Shown here: positions 1-7,303 of the stretch, piece after piece | How the letters are laid out: each line of letters begins with the position of its first letter | Position numbering within the stretch: the first letter of the stretch is position 1 | Assembly (NCBI GenBank): GCA_964511945.1 | Contig: CAZEHO010000054.1 | Span: 1 to 10,237 of the forward strand | From: CAZEHO01 sp964511945 | Lineage (GTDB): Bacteria > Actinomycetota > Acidimicrobiia > Spongiisociales > UBA11373 | Length of the DNA: 10,237 bases | Direction of reading: 5' to 3' | The notes under the pieces: generated by a model | Databases searched by the model: none | Seen by the model: the letters and a program-made list of their open reading frames with translations, nothing else | Told to the model about the DNA's origin: nothing | Position numbers and translations under genes: made by a program

Positions 1-139
1 TAGAGGCCCGTTGAGCAATACATGTCGCACATCTCGACGACCAGTCATCACCACTTGCGGTGTCCTCGGTCCCACCATTCCTGCACGAGGAGTGGCGGAA
101 CCTGCGTCCTTGCGATTGGCGCGCCTGGCCGCCGATCAA

Positions 140-156
140 CGTGCCCGGCGGGCACG
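140..156. other. Short GC-rich hairpin upstream of the first gene
   Basis: Bases 140-146 (CGTGCCC) pair perfectly with 150-156 (GGGCACG) around a 3-base loop. No T-tract follows, so it is not a classical intrinsic terminator. In GC-rich DNA a 7-bp stem can occur by chance. The rest of 1-223 holds no coding frame I would defend. Confidence 0.2.
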
Positions 157-223
157 CCACATCGGCATTGCTCCACCGACCCCAAGAAGAACGGCGGCGC
201 CCCGGCCTGCGAAGATAGGGGCA

Positions 224-1204
224 ATGGCATTCGTGATTCAGAACCTCCTGCTCCTGGCGCTCCCGGCTTCGGGGAAATCCGAACTGCGTCGCTACATCGA
301 TCACCTCCCGACGAACGTCCGCAGCACCGAGCTCCACCTCGGAGAACCGGTGCATCTCGACGACTACCCATACGTGCATCTGATGCGACGGGTGTCGGAG
401 GAGATGACGGCCCTCGGGGAGCAACCCCTGTTCTTCGCAGCACCACAGGAATCCTTTCTCGACCATGCCGATTGGGGCACGCTGATCGAGCTGGTGTCGG
501 AGGACTGGGCGGCCCTCACGACGCGCCCACCGTGCGTCGATCATCCCGGCGAGTGGCTGCTGGATCGACTCGATAGGGCCCGGGCACGTACCGGCGCCTC
601 CGCCGGCTATGCCGAGCTCGACACGGACCTGCAGCGAGCACTGGCCGATACGATCAACGACGATGCGGCAGCCCTCGTTGAGGAGCTGTCTGCCGGACGA
701 CCGCTTGACCTCGACGGGCGCACCGTCGTCATCGAATTCGCCCGGGGCGGACCGGAGGGAGCCGAGGCGCCACTGCCGGCACCATTCGGCTACCAGCATT
801 CCCTTTCACTGCTGCCGGCCGGGCTCACCCGCCGGGCGGCGGCGCTGTACGTCTGGGTTACCCCCGAGGAGAGCAGGAAGCGGAACCGGGAACGGGCCAA
901 GCCGGGGCCCGAAGGAGATGCCTCGATCCTTCATCACGGCGTACCCGAGTCGGTGATGCGCAACGATTACGGAACCGACGACATGGCATGGCTGCTGCGC
1001 ACCGCACGGCGTCCCGGCACCATCAGCGTCGCTGGAGCCGGCGGTACTGCGGACGTCCCTGCCGTCGTCTTCGACAATCGTGACGACTTGACCTCCTATT
1101 TGCGCGGCGAACCCGATACCTGGCCCGCCGACGCGGTGTCATCGCTGCGCGAGCGGCTTGGGGCGGCCATGGATCGGCTCTGGATGGAGATCACCGGGGA
1201 GTAG
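224..1204 (+). CDS. P-loop kinase-like protein of unknown function
   Basis: This encodes a 326-residue, probably cytoplasmic protein. I do not recognise a characterised family. Near the N-terminus, residues 8-20 form a hydrophobic strand followed by ALPASGKSE, a P-loop in which the first glycine of the usual GxxxxGK[ST] is alanine. A possible Walker B strand, TVVIEF, ends at Glu171. A basic stretch RKRNRERAKPG (about 218-228) resembles the arginine-rich lid of small-molecule kinases. A late VVFDNRDDLTSYL (about 281-293) resembles the last strand and helix of such kinases. These suggest a nucleotide-binding fold of the nucleoside/gluconate kinase type; the substrate is unknown. The frame is open from position 11, but residues before ATG 224 look like random GC-rich translation, and starting at 224 puts the P-loop 12 residues from the N-terminus, as is normal. 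The AGGGG at 217-221 lies too close to that ATG to be a convincing ribosome site, so the start is not certain. A small coiled-coil gene follows directly and is probably cotranscribed. Confidence 0.75.
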   Translation: MAFVIQNLLLLALPASGKSELRRYIDHLPTNVRSTELHLGEPVHLDDYPYVHLMRRVSEEMTALGEQPLFFAAPQESFLDHADWGTLIELVSEDWAALTTRPPCVDHPGEWLLDRLDRARARTGASAGYAELDTDLQRALADTINDDAAALVEELSAGRPLDLDGRTVVIEFARGGPEGAEAPLPAPFGYQHSLSLLPAGLTRRAAALYVWVTPEESRKRNRERAKPGPEGDASILHHGVPESVMRNDYGTDDMAWLLRTARRPGTISVAGAGGTADVPAVVFDNRDDLTSYLRGEPDTWPADAVSSLRERLGAAMDRLWMEITGE

Positions 1205-1207
1205 CTC

Positions 1208-1408
1208 ATGGAGCGTTGGGAGCTCATCGACCGCAAGCAGCAAGTGATTGCTGAAGCTGCCAGGCTCCGCAGAGACACCCAGCGCCTGCGACGTCGCGAT
1301 CCCGACCGGACGACCGGCCGCCTGATCGCCCGCCTCGAACGCCGAATCGCCGAACTGGAATCCGAAGAGCAGCATCTTCGAATGCAGATCGACCGCACCG
1401 GCCGTTGA
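1208..1408 (+). CDS. Small coiled-coil protein, unknown function
   Basis: This encodes a 66-residue highly charged protein, rich in Arg, Glu, Leu and Gln. Two helical stretches (about 5-30 and 37-62), each with heptad-like spacing of Leu/Ile/Ala, are separated by a short RDPDRTTG turn, so it could fold as a helical hairpin or dimeric coiled coil. It has no signal peptide, membrane segment or cysteine. The start is well supported: GGGGAG at 1196-1201, overlapping the end of the preceding gene, lies 6 bases from ATG 1208. Only 3 bases separate it from the preceding stop, which suggests translational coupling and a shared transcript with the P-loop protein. A role as partner or regulator of that protein is possible but rests only on position. 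I know no named family for it. Confidence 0.65.
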   Translation: MERWELIDRKQQVIAEAARLRRDTQRLRRRDPDRTTGRLIARLERRIAELESEEQHLRMQIDRTGR

Positions 1409-1531
1409 TTCAGCAGCGGTCCTCAGTCCCGGAATGAAGCCCCGGTTGACCGGGCAGTTCGCCTCTATGCGGGCGCGCGCGAGCGACCTAGCGTCCGGAG
1501 AGAGATGCCCATCGCCTGAAAGGCTTGCGCT
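1409..1531. other. Intergenic region before the malic enzyme gene
   Basis: This 123-base stretch has a TTGACC at 1446-1451 that could serve as a -35 element, but there is no convincing -10 at 16-18 bases from it. GAAAGG at 1518-1523 lies 8 bases before ATG 1532 and is the likely ribosome-binding site of the malic enzyme. I see no terminator. Confidence 0.3.
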
Positions 1532-3232
1532 ATGAAGTTCCGTCCGGCAATCGATGCAGCTACCGGTGAGACGTATCTGCCAATCGAGGAGCGGGGCATG
1601 CTGCTGTTGGAGGAGCCGCTGCTCAACAAGGGGTCGGCGTTCACTCCTGAGGAGCGGGATGCCCTGGAATTGAGGGGCCTGTTGCCGGCGCACACCTCGA
1701 CGATGGAGGAGCAGCTGCAGCGTGTGGCGGAGCAGCTGCGCCACAAAGAAGAGGACATCGAGAAGCACATCTACCTGGCGGGCTTGCACGACCGCAATGA
1801 GACGCTGTTCTACCGGTTCATCTGTGAGAACCTCGAGGAAACGGTGCCGCTGGTGTACACGCCGGTCGTCGCCGAGGCCTGCAGCCACTGGTCGCAAATC
1901 CACCGCCAGGCGCGGGGGATCTATGTGACCCCGGATGATCGGGGTCAGATGACCCGGGTGCTGCGGTCCCGCGGAATGCGGGACGCACAGGTGATCGTGG
2001 TCACCGACAACGAGCGGATCCTGGGGATCGGCGACCAGGGCTGTGGCGGGATGGGGATCCCGATCGGGAAGCTGGCCCTCTATACGGTGGCTGCCGGGAT
2101 TCACCCGTCGAAGACGATCCCGATCTCGCTGGATGTCGGCACCAACAACGAGGAGCTGCTGAACGACCCGCTGTATTTGGGGTGGCGGGGCAAGCGGCTC
2201 CGGGGTGAGGAGTACTGGGAGCTCGTCGATGAGTTCGTGATGGCGGTCAAGGAGGTGTTCCCCGGTGCGCTGCTGCAGTGGGAGGATTTCGCCAACCTGA
2301 CGTCGTTCCGGGCACTGACCACCTATCAGGACGTGCTGCCGTCGTTCAACGACGACATTCAGGGCACTGCGGCGATGGTGGTCGCCGGGCTGCTGGCGGC
2401 GGAGCGCCGCACCGGGGTTCAGATCCGTGACCACAAGGTGCTCATCGTGGGGGCGGGTTCGGCCGGCACCGGCATCTACGACCAGGTGATGACCGCAATG
2501 ATGGACGAGGGCCTCACCGAGGAGGAGGCCCGGGCGCGATTGTTCGTGACCGACTCCAAGGGGCTGATCGTCAGCAACCGCAAGGGCCTGGACGATCGCA
2601 AGCGAGCGATGGCGGTCGACCGCAAGATCGTCGCCAAGTGGGGCGTGAAGGGCGACATGATCAGCGCCGAGCAAGCGTTGCTGTACATCGAACCCACCGT
2701 GCTGGTCGGTGTGTCGGGTCATCCCGGGCAGTTCAACGAGACGATGATCAAGACGATGGCGGCGGCCACCGAGCATCCCATCGTGATGCCGATGTCGAAC
2801 CCGACATCGAAGACCGAGGCCATTCCGGCCGACATCCTTGCCTGGTCGGAGGGCCGGGCCATCATCGGAACCGGGAGTCCGTTCGCTCCGGTCGACTACG
2901 ACGGGGAACGTCACGTCATCGGCCAGGCCAACAACGTCTATATCTTCCCCGGCATGGGACTCGGGGTGATCGTGTCGCGGGCCCGAAAGGTGACCACCCG
3001 GATGTTCATCGAAGCAGCCCGGGCACTCGCCAGTTGTGTCGACGACGATCTCCTCTCCCTGGGAGCCCTGTTCCCACCAATCGACGACGTCCACGAGGTA
3101 TCTCGCAAGGTGGCCCACGCCGTAGCGGAACAAGCCGTCGCCGAAGGTGTCGCCCACCCGATGGTCGACATCGAGGCCGTCATCGACGCCACCGTCTGGC
3201 GGCCCCGCTACCTCCCATACCGAGGCGCATAG
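1532..3232 (+). CDS. maeA: NAD-type malic enzyme (malate dehydrogenase, decarboxylating)
   Basis: This enzyme oxidatively decarboxylates L-malate to pyruvate and CO2, normally reducing NAD+, and links the TCA cycle to pyruvate and acetyl-CoA. It is cytoplasmic. The 566 residues match the length of the E. coli MaeA/SfcA type (about 565) and align with it from LLLEEPLLNKGSAF (about 24-37) to the C-terminus. Visible active-site features are Tyr109 in VYTPVV (general acid), Lys180 in GGMGIPIGKL (general base), the metal ligands Glu251-Asp252 in QWEDF and Asp275 in SFNDDIQGTA, and the dinucleotide-binding GAGSAGTGI (307-315). Later SNPTS and TGSPF motifs are also typical. No key residue is missing. 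The start ATG 1532 has GAAAGG 8 bases upstream. NAD preference is inferred from overall resemblance to the MaeA class. It appears to be transcribed alone, with 123 bases before it and 282 bases after it. Confidence 0.96.
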   Translation: MKFRPAIDAATGETYLPIEERGMLLLEEPLLNKGSAFTPEERDALELRGLLPAHTSTMEEQLQRVAEQLRHKEEDIEKHIYLAGLHDRNETLFYRFICENLEETVPLVYTPVVAEACSHWSQIHRQARGIYVTPDDRGQMTRVLRSRGMRDAQVIVVTDNERILGIGDQGCGGMGIPIGKLALYTVAAGIHPSKTIPISLDVGTNNEELLNDPLYLGWRGKRLRGEEYWELVDEFVMAVKEVFPGALLQWEDFANLTSFRALTTYQDVLPSFNDDIQGTAAMVVAGLLAAERRTGVQIRDHKVLIVGAGSAGTGIYDQVMTAMMDEGLTEEEARARLFVTDSKGLIVSNRKGLDDRKRAMAVDRKIVAKWGVKGDMISAEQALLYIEPTVLVGVSGHPGQFNETMIKTMAAATEHPIVMPMSNPTSKTEAIPADILAWSEGRAIIGTGSPFAPVDYDGERHVIGQANNVYIFPGMGLGVIVSRARKVTTRMFIEAARALASCVDDDLLSLGALFPPIDDVHEVSRKVAHAVAEQAVAEGVAHPMVDIEAVIDATVWRPRYLPYRGA

Positions 3233-3356
3233 GTCGGGCACTGGGCACCAGGCTTTCCGGGCCCTCCTGCGGTGGTCTGTCCGGTTCCCGGTTCCCAGCA
3301 CCCGTGACCGAGCACAGCGAGGGAGCATTGAGTAGCCTGGCCGGTTAGCGGAGTAT

Positions 3357-3377
3357 GGGGCGTCCACGCGCCGCCCC
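3357..3377. other. Small GC hairpin after the malic enzyme gene
   Basis: GGGGCG (3357-3362) pairs with CGCCCC (3372-3377) around a 9-base loop. It lies 125 bases past the malic enzyme stop with no T-run after it. Together with the stronger hairpin at 3389 it may help end the malic enzyme transcript. The evidence is weak. Confidence 0.25.
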
Positions 3378-3388
3378 AAACCCATGGG

Positions 3389-3423
3389 GAGTCCCCGGTT
3401 GCCGCGCTGGTTGCCGGGGACTC
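3389..3423. terminator. Perfect 10-bp hairpin between malic enzyme and the exporter operon
   Basis: GAGTCCCCGG at 3389-3398 is the exact reverse complement of CCGGGGACTC at 3414-3423, with a 15-base loop that contains a repeated GGTTGC. It sits between two same-strand transcription units, upstream of the repressor promoter, where a terminator for the malic enzyme transcript is expected. It has no following T-tract, so it would be a non-canonical terminator of the kind often seen in GC-rich actinobacteria. A regulatory role cannot be excluded. Confidence 0.5.
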
Positions 3424-3470
3424 GCTCATTCGGCCCCGGCGGGTGGGACCTTCGACTCTACCGAACCTTC

Positions 3471-3502
3471 TATACTTTCAGTAGCAATTGAATGTACTGA
3501 AA
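3471..3502 (+). promoter_or_regulatory. Promoter -10 overlapped by a palindromic operator
   Basis: TATACT at 3471-3476 matches the -10 consensus at five of six bases, in a locally AT-rich patch of otherwise GC-rich DNA. A good -35 is not evident; TTCGAC at 3451 is only 14 bases away. Starting on the last base of the -10 is a perfect 8-bp inverted repeat: TTTCAGTA (3476-3483) and TACTGAAA (3495-3502), 11 bases apart, with CAATTG in the spacer. The half-sites are centred about 19 bases apart, roughly two helical turns, as expected for a dimeric winged-helix repressor. The site covers the expected transcription start. By position, the GbsR/MarR-type protein encoded immediately downstream is the likely ligand. 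Confidence 0.7.
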
Positions 3503-3514
3503 AGGAGATTCGGT

Positions 3515-3985
3515 GTGAGTCCGGAAGAACTCCAGTACGTCGAAGACTACGGCAACTACATGGAGGCCCTCGGAGCCTCCCGTATGGCCGGCAGGGTGTG
3601 GGGCACCCTGATCATTTCGGAGGAGCCTGAGCTCTCCGCGGCGCAGATCGCGGAGGAGCTGGGCGCCAGCGCCGGGTCGATCAGCGCCGCAACCCGATCC
3701 CTGATCGGGTACGGGATGATCGAGCGGCGCCGCCAGCCCGGCGAACGCAAGGACTACTTCGCCGTACGGCCGGATTCCTACATCACGGTGATCCGCAGGC
3801 GGGAACACGCCATCGAGATGTTCACCGACCTGATCCGGCGCGGCTTGCGCCTCGTCGGTGATCGGGAACTCCCCCGCCGGCGACTCAGCGAATTCGAAGA
3901 GTTCTATGTCTGGCTTTCCGACCGCTTCCACCGGCTCATCAACGAATGGCACGAGGAGCAGTCGCGTCGAACGGAGAACGAATGA
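3515..3985 (+). CDS. GbsR/MarR-family transcriptional regulator
   Basis: This encodes a 156-residue DNA-binding protein. After an N-terminal helix (EELQYVEDYGNYMEALGASR) comes a winged helix-turn-helix: AAQIAEELGASAGSISAATR (about 43-62) is the helix-turn-helix, and MIERRRQPGERKDYFAV is the wing with its typical basic hairpin. The C-terminal half (about 90-150) is helical and probably makes the dimer. The RMAGR, GSIS and PGERKDYF signatures are those of GbsR-like MarR regulators often found beside ABC or RND exporters. The start is GTG 3515, because AAAGGAG at 3501-3507 lies 7 bases upstream; an in-frame TTG at 3488 falls inside the operator and has no ribosome site. The stop overlaps the ATPase start (ATGA). 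It most likely represses its own operon through the palindrome just upstream and is released by a ligand or exporter substrate, which the sequence does not reveal. Confidence 0.88.
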   Translation: MSPEELQYVEDYGNYMEALGASRMAGRVWGTLIISEEPELSAAQIAEELGASAGSISAATRSLIGYGMIERRRQPGERKDYFAVRPDSYITVIRRREHAIEMFTDLIRRGLRLVGDRELPRRRLSEFEEFYVWLSDRFHRLINEWHEEQSRRTENE

Positions 3986-4680
3986 TCGAACTGCAATACG
4001 TCACCAAGACTTTCGGTGAGGGCAAGGTCGGTGTGACCGCTCTCGAAGAGGTCGATCTCAGCGTCGCCGCCGGCGAGTTCGTGGTCGTCCTCGGCCCTTC
4101 GGGATGCGGCAAGACCACCCTCCTGAATCTCATCGGCGCGCTGGATACCGCGACCGACGGGTCCATTGAGGTCGGTGGCACCGACCTCGCGAGCGCGTCA
4201 CGAAAGGACCTATTCGCATTCCGGCGCCACACGGTCAGCTTCATCTTCCAGTCCTTCAACGTCTTCCCGGGGCTCACAGCGCGGGAGAACGTGCAATTCG
4301 GCGCCGATGCCGCTGGACGCGATGATGTCGACGCTCCCGCCATCCTCGCCAGTGTCGGACTCGGTGACCGCGTGAACAACTTCCCGAACGAGCTGTCCGG
4401 CGGAGAGCAGCAGCGTGTTGCGATCGCCCGAGCACTGGCAACCCGCAACCCGGTCCTGCTCGCGGACGAACCGACCGGTGAGCTGGACTTCGAAACCGGC
4501 GTCCAGATCCTGCGCCTGCTCCAGCAGCAGGCCGCCGAGGGCAGGGCCGTGCTCGTCGTCACCCACAATCGTGAGATCTCACGCATGGCCGACCGGGTGG
4601 TGCAGCTGAGCAGCGGCCGGATCATCAGCGACGGGCCGCCACAGGGTGGCCGGGCCGACGTCTCCGAATTGCACTGGTAG
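3982..4680 (+). CDS. ABC transporter ATP-binding protein, MacB/LolD type
   Basis: This 232-residue cytoplasmic ATPase should power the permease encoded next. All nucleotide-binding elements are present: Walker A GPSGCGKTT (38-46), Q-loop Gln90 in FIFQSFN, signature LSGGEQQR (138-145), Walker B VLLADEPTGELD (from 158) with catalytic Glu163, and the switch His195 in VVTHN. The signature, the DEPTGELD sequence and the short length place it in the MacB/LolD/FtsE group, whose partners are FtsX-like permeases that act on extracytoplasmic substrates rather than classical importers. The chosen start ATG 3982 overlaps the repressor stop as ATGA and has GGAG at 3973-3976; an in-frame ATG at 3946 would add 12 residues that do not resemble the family. 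The last 20 residues, after SSGRIISDGPP, are a variable tail. Tight coupling to both neighbours indicates one operon. Confidence 0.95.
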   Translation: MIELQYVTKTFGEGKVGVTALEEVDLSVAAGEFVVVLGPSGCGKTTLLNLIGALDTATDGSIEVGGTDLASASRKDLFAFRRHTVSFIFQSFNVFPGLTARENVQFGADAAGRDDVDAPAILASVGLGDRVNNFPNELSGGEQQRVAIARALATRNPVLLADEPTGELDFETGVQILRLLQQQAAEGRAVLVVTHNREISRMADRVVQLSSGRIISDGPPQGGRADVSELHW

Positions 4681-4690
4681 GAGGCGGGCA

Positions 4691-7126
4691 ATGCGTTCAC
4701 TTCGACTCTGGCTGCGGTGGTCCTGGAGGGATCTCCGTGCCAACTGGATCAAGGTGGCGGCGATCGCTCTCGTCATCGCCATTGGGACCGGCGCCTATGC
4801 AGGGCTGAGCAGCTCGGCCAACTGGCGGCGACTCTCCAACGACGCGAGCTTCGGCGCGCTCAACATGTACGACCTCCGGGTGGAACTCTCCACCGGGAGC
4901 CTGACCGGTCAAAGCACGCTTGCCGGCATCGCGGCCGGGATCGAACATGCGGCATGGATCGACGCGGCCGAGGAACGGCTGATCACGCCGACCCAGATCG
5001 ATGCCTCGACCGGCGGTGAGACCATCGTGGTCCCGGGTTCGGTGGTGGGTGTCAACCTTGCTACCGGGCCATCGGTCAACGGATTCCACACCGAAACCGG
5101 ACGGGCCCTCTCCCCCGCCGATGCGGCAGCACCGGTGGTCCTTTTGGAGCACAACTTCGCCCGGTTCCACGAGCTGCCGGCGAGTGGCTCGATCACGGTG
5201 AGCGGCGGGACCACGCTGGGCTATGTGGGTCAAGCCCTGACCCCTGAGTACTTCGTGGTGGCTCCTGAAGGGCAGTTGTTCTTCTCTGAGGCCAACTACG
5301 CCGGCGTGTTCACCTCGTTGGAAACGGCTCAGCAGCTCGCCGGTGCCCCCGGAATGGTCAACGATCTCGTCCTGAGGCTGGTCGGGGATGCGGATCGGGA
5401 AATCGTGGAATCCGAACTCGAGGCCGCCTTCGACGGTGCCGGGATCGGGTTCGAGGTAACGACCCGCGACGACGACACTGCCTTCGGACTGCTGACGCGC
5501 GACGTTGACAACGACCAGCAGTTCTTCAACGTCTTTGCGCTCCTCATCTTCGCCGGCGCCGTGGGTGCGGCTTTCAATCTCATCAACCGGCTTGCCGAGC
5601 AGCAGCGGCGCGAAATCGGCATCGCGATGTCACTCGGCGTTCTCCCCCGCCGCATCGCGATCCGGCCGCTGCTGGTCGGCGCCCAGATTGCCTTGCTCGG
5701 CATCGTGTTCGGTGTGGGCATCGGCGTGCTGATCGGCAACGCCATGCGGAGCGTGTTCGTGGACTTCCTCCCTCTCCCGGAGTGGAGGACACCGTTCCAG
5801 GTGACCGTGTTCTGGCGGGCCGCGCTACTCGGCTTCCTGGTCCCCTTCATCGCAACGATCATCCCGATCCGGCGGGCCGTGCGGGTGTCGCCGAGAGAGG
5901 CGATCGCGCCTGCATATCGCACGGCGAAGGGTGGCTGGCTGAGCCGCAAGGTGCGTCACTTCGACTTCCCGGGCAACACATTCGCCGAACTGCCGATGCG
6001 GAACCTGACCCGCAATCCGCGCCGAACCGTGCTCACCGTCCTCGGCATCGCCGCTGCGGTGACCGTGCTGGTGGCACTCCTCGGCGTGGTGGATTCGTTC
6101 ATCAAGACCATCGATCGCGGCGAGGCAGAAACGCTGGGAACCACCCCCGGCCGTGCCGAGATCGACCTGAACGGGTACTACGCGTTGGACGGACCGGAGA
6201 TGGGAGCAATCCAGTCGGCGGCGACGGTAGACACCATCGAGCCGACGCTGCGGGTGGGAAGCATCCTCGTCACCGAAACCGAATCCTTTGCCGTGCTCCT
6301 CGAGTTCATCAGTCTCGACGGTGGCATCTGGCAGCCGACCATCAGCGAGGGCACGGTCGACGGAACTCCCGGCCTGGTACTGACCGAGGCCGCCGCCGCC
6401 GACCTGGGAGTTGGGGTCGGAGACCACGTCGCGGTGCGCCATCCCGTCTACCGGGGTGACGACACCCTCGGATTCGCCCAGACTGAACTGCCCGTGCTCG
6501 CAACCCATCCATACCCGATGCGACCGGTGACCTACATGGACATCAGGCACACCGACATCATGGGATTCGACGGCCTGGTCAACCGTGCGTTTGCCGAGCC
6601 GGCCCCGGGAACGACCGATGGAGAGATGCGGCGGGAGTTGTTCTCACTCGACTCCATCGCCGCGGTCCAGCCTGCTGCGCAGAACGTCCAGCTCGTCAGG
6701 GACTCGCTCGATCAGATCCTCGGCGTCTTGCAGGTCGTGGCTGCGTTCGCTTTGTTGCTCGCACTGCTCATCGCGTTCAACTCGGCCAGCATCGCTCTCG
6801 AAGCCAGGACCCGCGATCACGCGACGATGTTTGCCTTCGGGGTCCGGGTGCGAACGGCCTTGCGTATGGCCGTCGTCGAGAGCTTCGTCGTCGGGCTGCT
6901 CGCAACGATTGTGGGGGTGGCCGCCGGCATCGGTGTGGTCTGGTGGTCCTTGAACAGCCTGATGGCCGACACCATGCCGGACTTCGCTCCCGACCTGTAT
7001 CTCAACCCGGCAACGCTGGCCACGGTCGCCGTCCTCGGCATCGTCGTCGTTGCGCTGGCACCGGTCTTCACCGTTCGACGGATGCGGCGGATGGACCTCC
7101 CGGGAACGCTGCGCCTCATGGAGTAA
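4691..7126 (+). CDS. FtsX/MacB-type ABC transporter permease with two FtsX modules
   Basis: This encodes an 811-residue inner-membrane protein. The layout, judged from hydrophobicity by eye, is TM1 about 20-40, a large external domain about 41-277, TM2-4 at about 278-299, 325-352 and 371-395, a short cytoplasmic link, TM5 about 444-468, a second external domain about 469-675, and TM6-8 at about 676-697, 726-752 and 772-794. This is the duplicated form of the FtsX fold, so a single chain can supply what two MacB-like subunits supply. Arginine-rich RRAVRVSPREAIAP and RRMRRMDLPGTLRL follow TM4 and TM8, as usual at the cytoplasmic face. Neither external domain contains a cysteine. The start ATG 4691 has GGAG at 4680-4683, formed partly by the ATPase stop; an earlier in-frame ATG (4646) lies within the ATPase gene. 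With the ATPase it probably exports, extracts or senses a lipid, peptide or drug at the envelope. The substrate is unknown, and no adaptor protein gene is nearby. Confidence 0.93.
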   Translation: MRSLRLWLRWSWRDLRANWIKVAAIALVIAIGTGAYAGLSSSANWRRLSNDASFGALNMYDLRVELSTGSLTGQSTLAGIAAGIEHAAWIDAAEERLITPTQIDASTGGETIVVPGSVVGVNLATGPSVNGFHTETGRALSPADAAAPVVLLEHNFARFHELPASGSITVSGGTTLGYVGQALTPEYFVVAPEGQLFFSEANYAGVFTSLETAQQLAGAPGMVNDLVLRLVGDADREIVESELEAAFDGAGIGFEVTTRDDDTAFGLLTRDVDNDQQFFNVFALLIFAGAVGAAFNLINRLAEQQRREIGIAMSLGVLPRRIAIRPLLVGAQIALLGIVFGVGIGVLIGNAMRSVFVDFLPLPEWRTPFQVTVFWRAALLGFLVPFIATIIPIRRAVRVSPREAIAPAYRTAKGGWLSRKVRHFDFPGNTFAELPMRNLTRNPRRTVLTVLGIAAAVTVLVALLGVVDSFIKTIDRGEAETLGTTPGRAEIDLNGYYALDGPEMGAIQSAATVDTIEPTLRVGSILVTETESFAVLLEFISLDGGIWQPTISEGTVDGTPGLVLTEAAAADLGVGVGDHVAVRHPVYRGDDTLGFAQTELPVLATHPYPMRPVTYMDIRHTDIMGFDGLVNRAFAEPAPGTTDGEMRRELFSLDSIAAVQPAAQNVQLVRDSLDQILGVLQVVAAFALLLALLIAFNSASIALEARTRDHATMFAFGVRVRTALRMAVVESFVVGLLATIVGVAAGIGVVWWSLNSLMADTMPDFAPDLYLNPATLATVAVLGIVVVALAPVFTVRRMRRMDLPGTLRLME

Positions 7127-7140
7127 CGCTGCCCCAAGTG

Positions 7141-7173
7141 GGACGGGCGGCTGGTCATGCCCGCCGCCCGTTC
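7141..7173. terminator. GC-rich hairpin after the exporter operon
   Basis: ACGGGCGGC at 7143-7151 is the exact reverse complement of GCCGCCCGT at 7163-7171. A G-T wobble and a further G-C pair extend the stem to 11 bp around an 11-base loop. It starts 14 bases after the permease stop. There is no T-tract, only TTCGCG. The position between two convergent transcription units fits a terminator, possibly acting in both directions. Confidence 0.6.
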
Positions 7174-7303
7174 GCGTCCGGCGATGCCGATGCACGAACG
7201 GCTTGCGCACCATCCGGGCGCACCACCCGAGGAGTGGCGATTCATTGCCGCGGGCTGCGACGGCGGGATCCACGACTTCGTTGTGGGCGCGAGAACGCGC
7301 TGA
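7157..7303 (+). CDS. Possible 48-residue small ORF, doubtful
   Basis: After the permease stop the same frame stays open to a TGA at 7301-7303. From ATG 7157, or the internal ATGs at 7184 and 7190, it would give at most 48 residues, ending EEWRFIAAGCDGGIHDFVVGARTR, which looks more protein-like than the Arg/Pro-rich start. It ends exactly one base before the stop of the convergent LCP gene. Against it, GGGCGG is only a weak ribosome site, the start falls in the loop of the putative terminator hairpin, and I recognise no family. It may be a small protein, the tail of a decayed gene, or chance. Confidence 0.2.
   Translation: MPAARSRPAMPMHERLAHHPGAPPEEWRFIAAGCDGGIHDFVVGARTR

Noticed and set aside
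11..223. N-terminal extension of the P-loop protein from ATG 11
   Set aside because: The 71 extra residues are Arg/Ala/Pro-rich with no pattern, and would bury the P-loop far from the N-terminus.
1446..1474. TTGACC as -35 of a malic enzyme promoter
   Set aside because: No acceptable -10 hexamer lies at 16-18 bases, so it is noted only within the intergenic entry.
1139..3385. A 748-codon open frame on the minus strand across the whole malic enzyme gene
   Set aside because: The plus strand encodes a full malic enzyme with every catalytic residue. The antisense frame is His/Arg/Asp-rich, has no recognisable motif, and arises from GC-rich third positions.
3488..3514. TTG 3488 as the start of the GbsR/MarR-type regulator
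   Set aside because: It lies inside the operator palindrome, at or near the transcription start, with no ribosome-binding site. GTG 3515 has AAAGGAG at ideal spacing.
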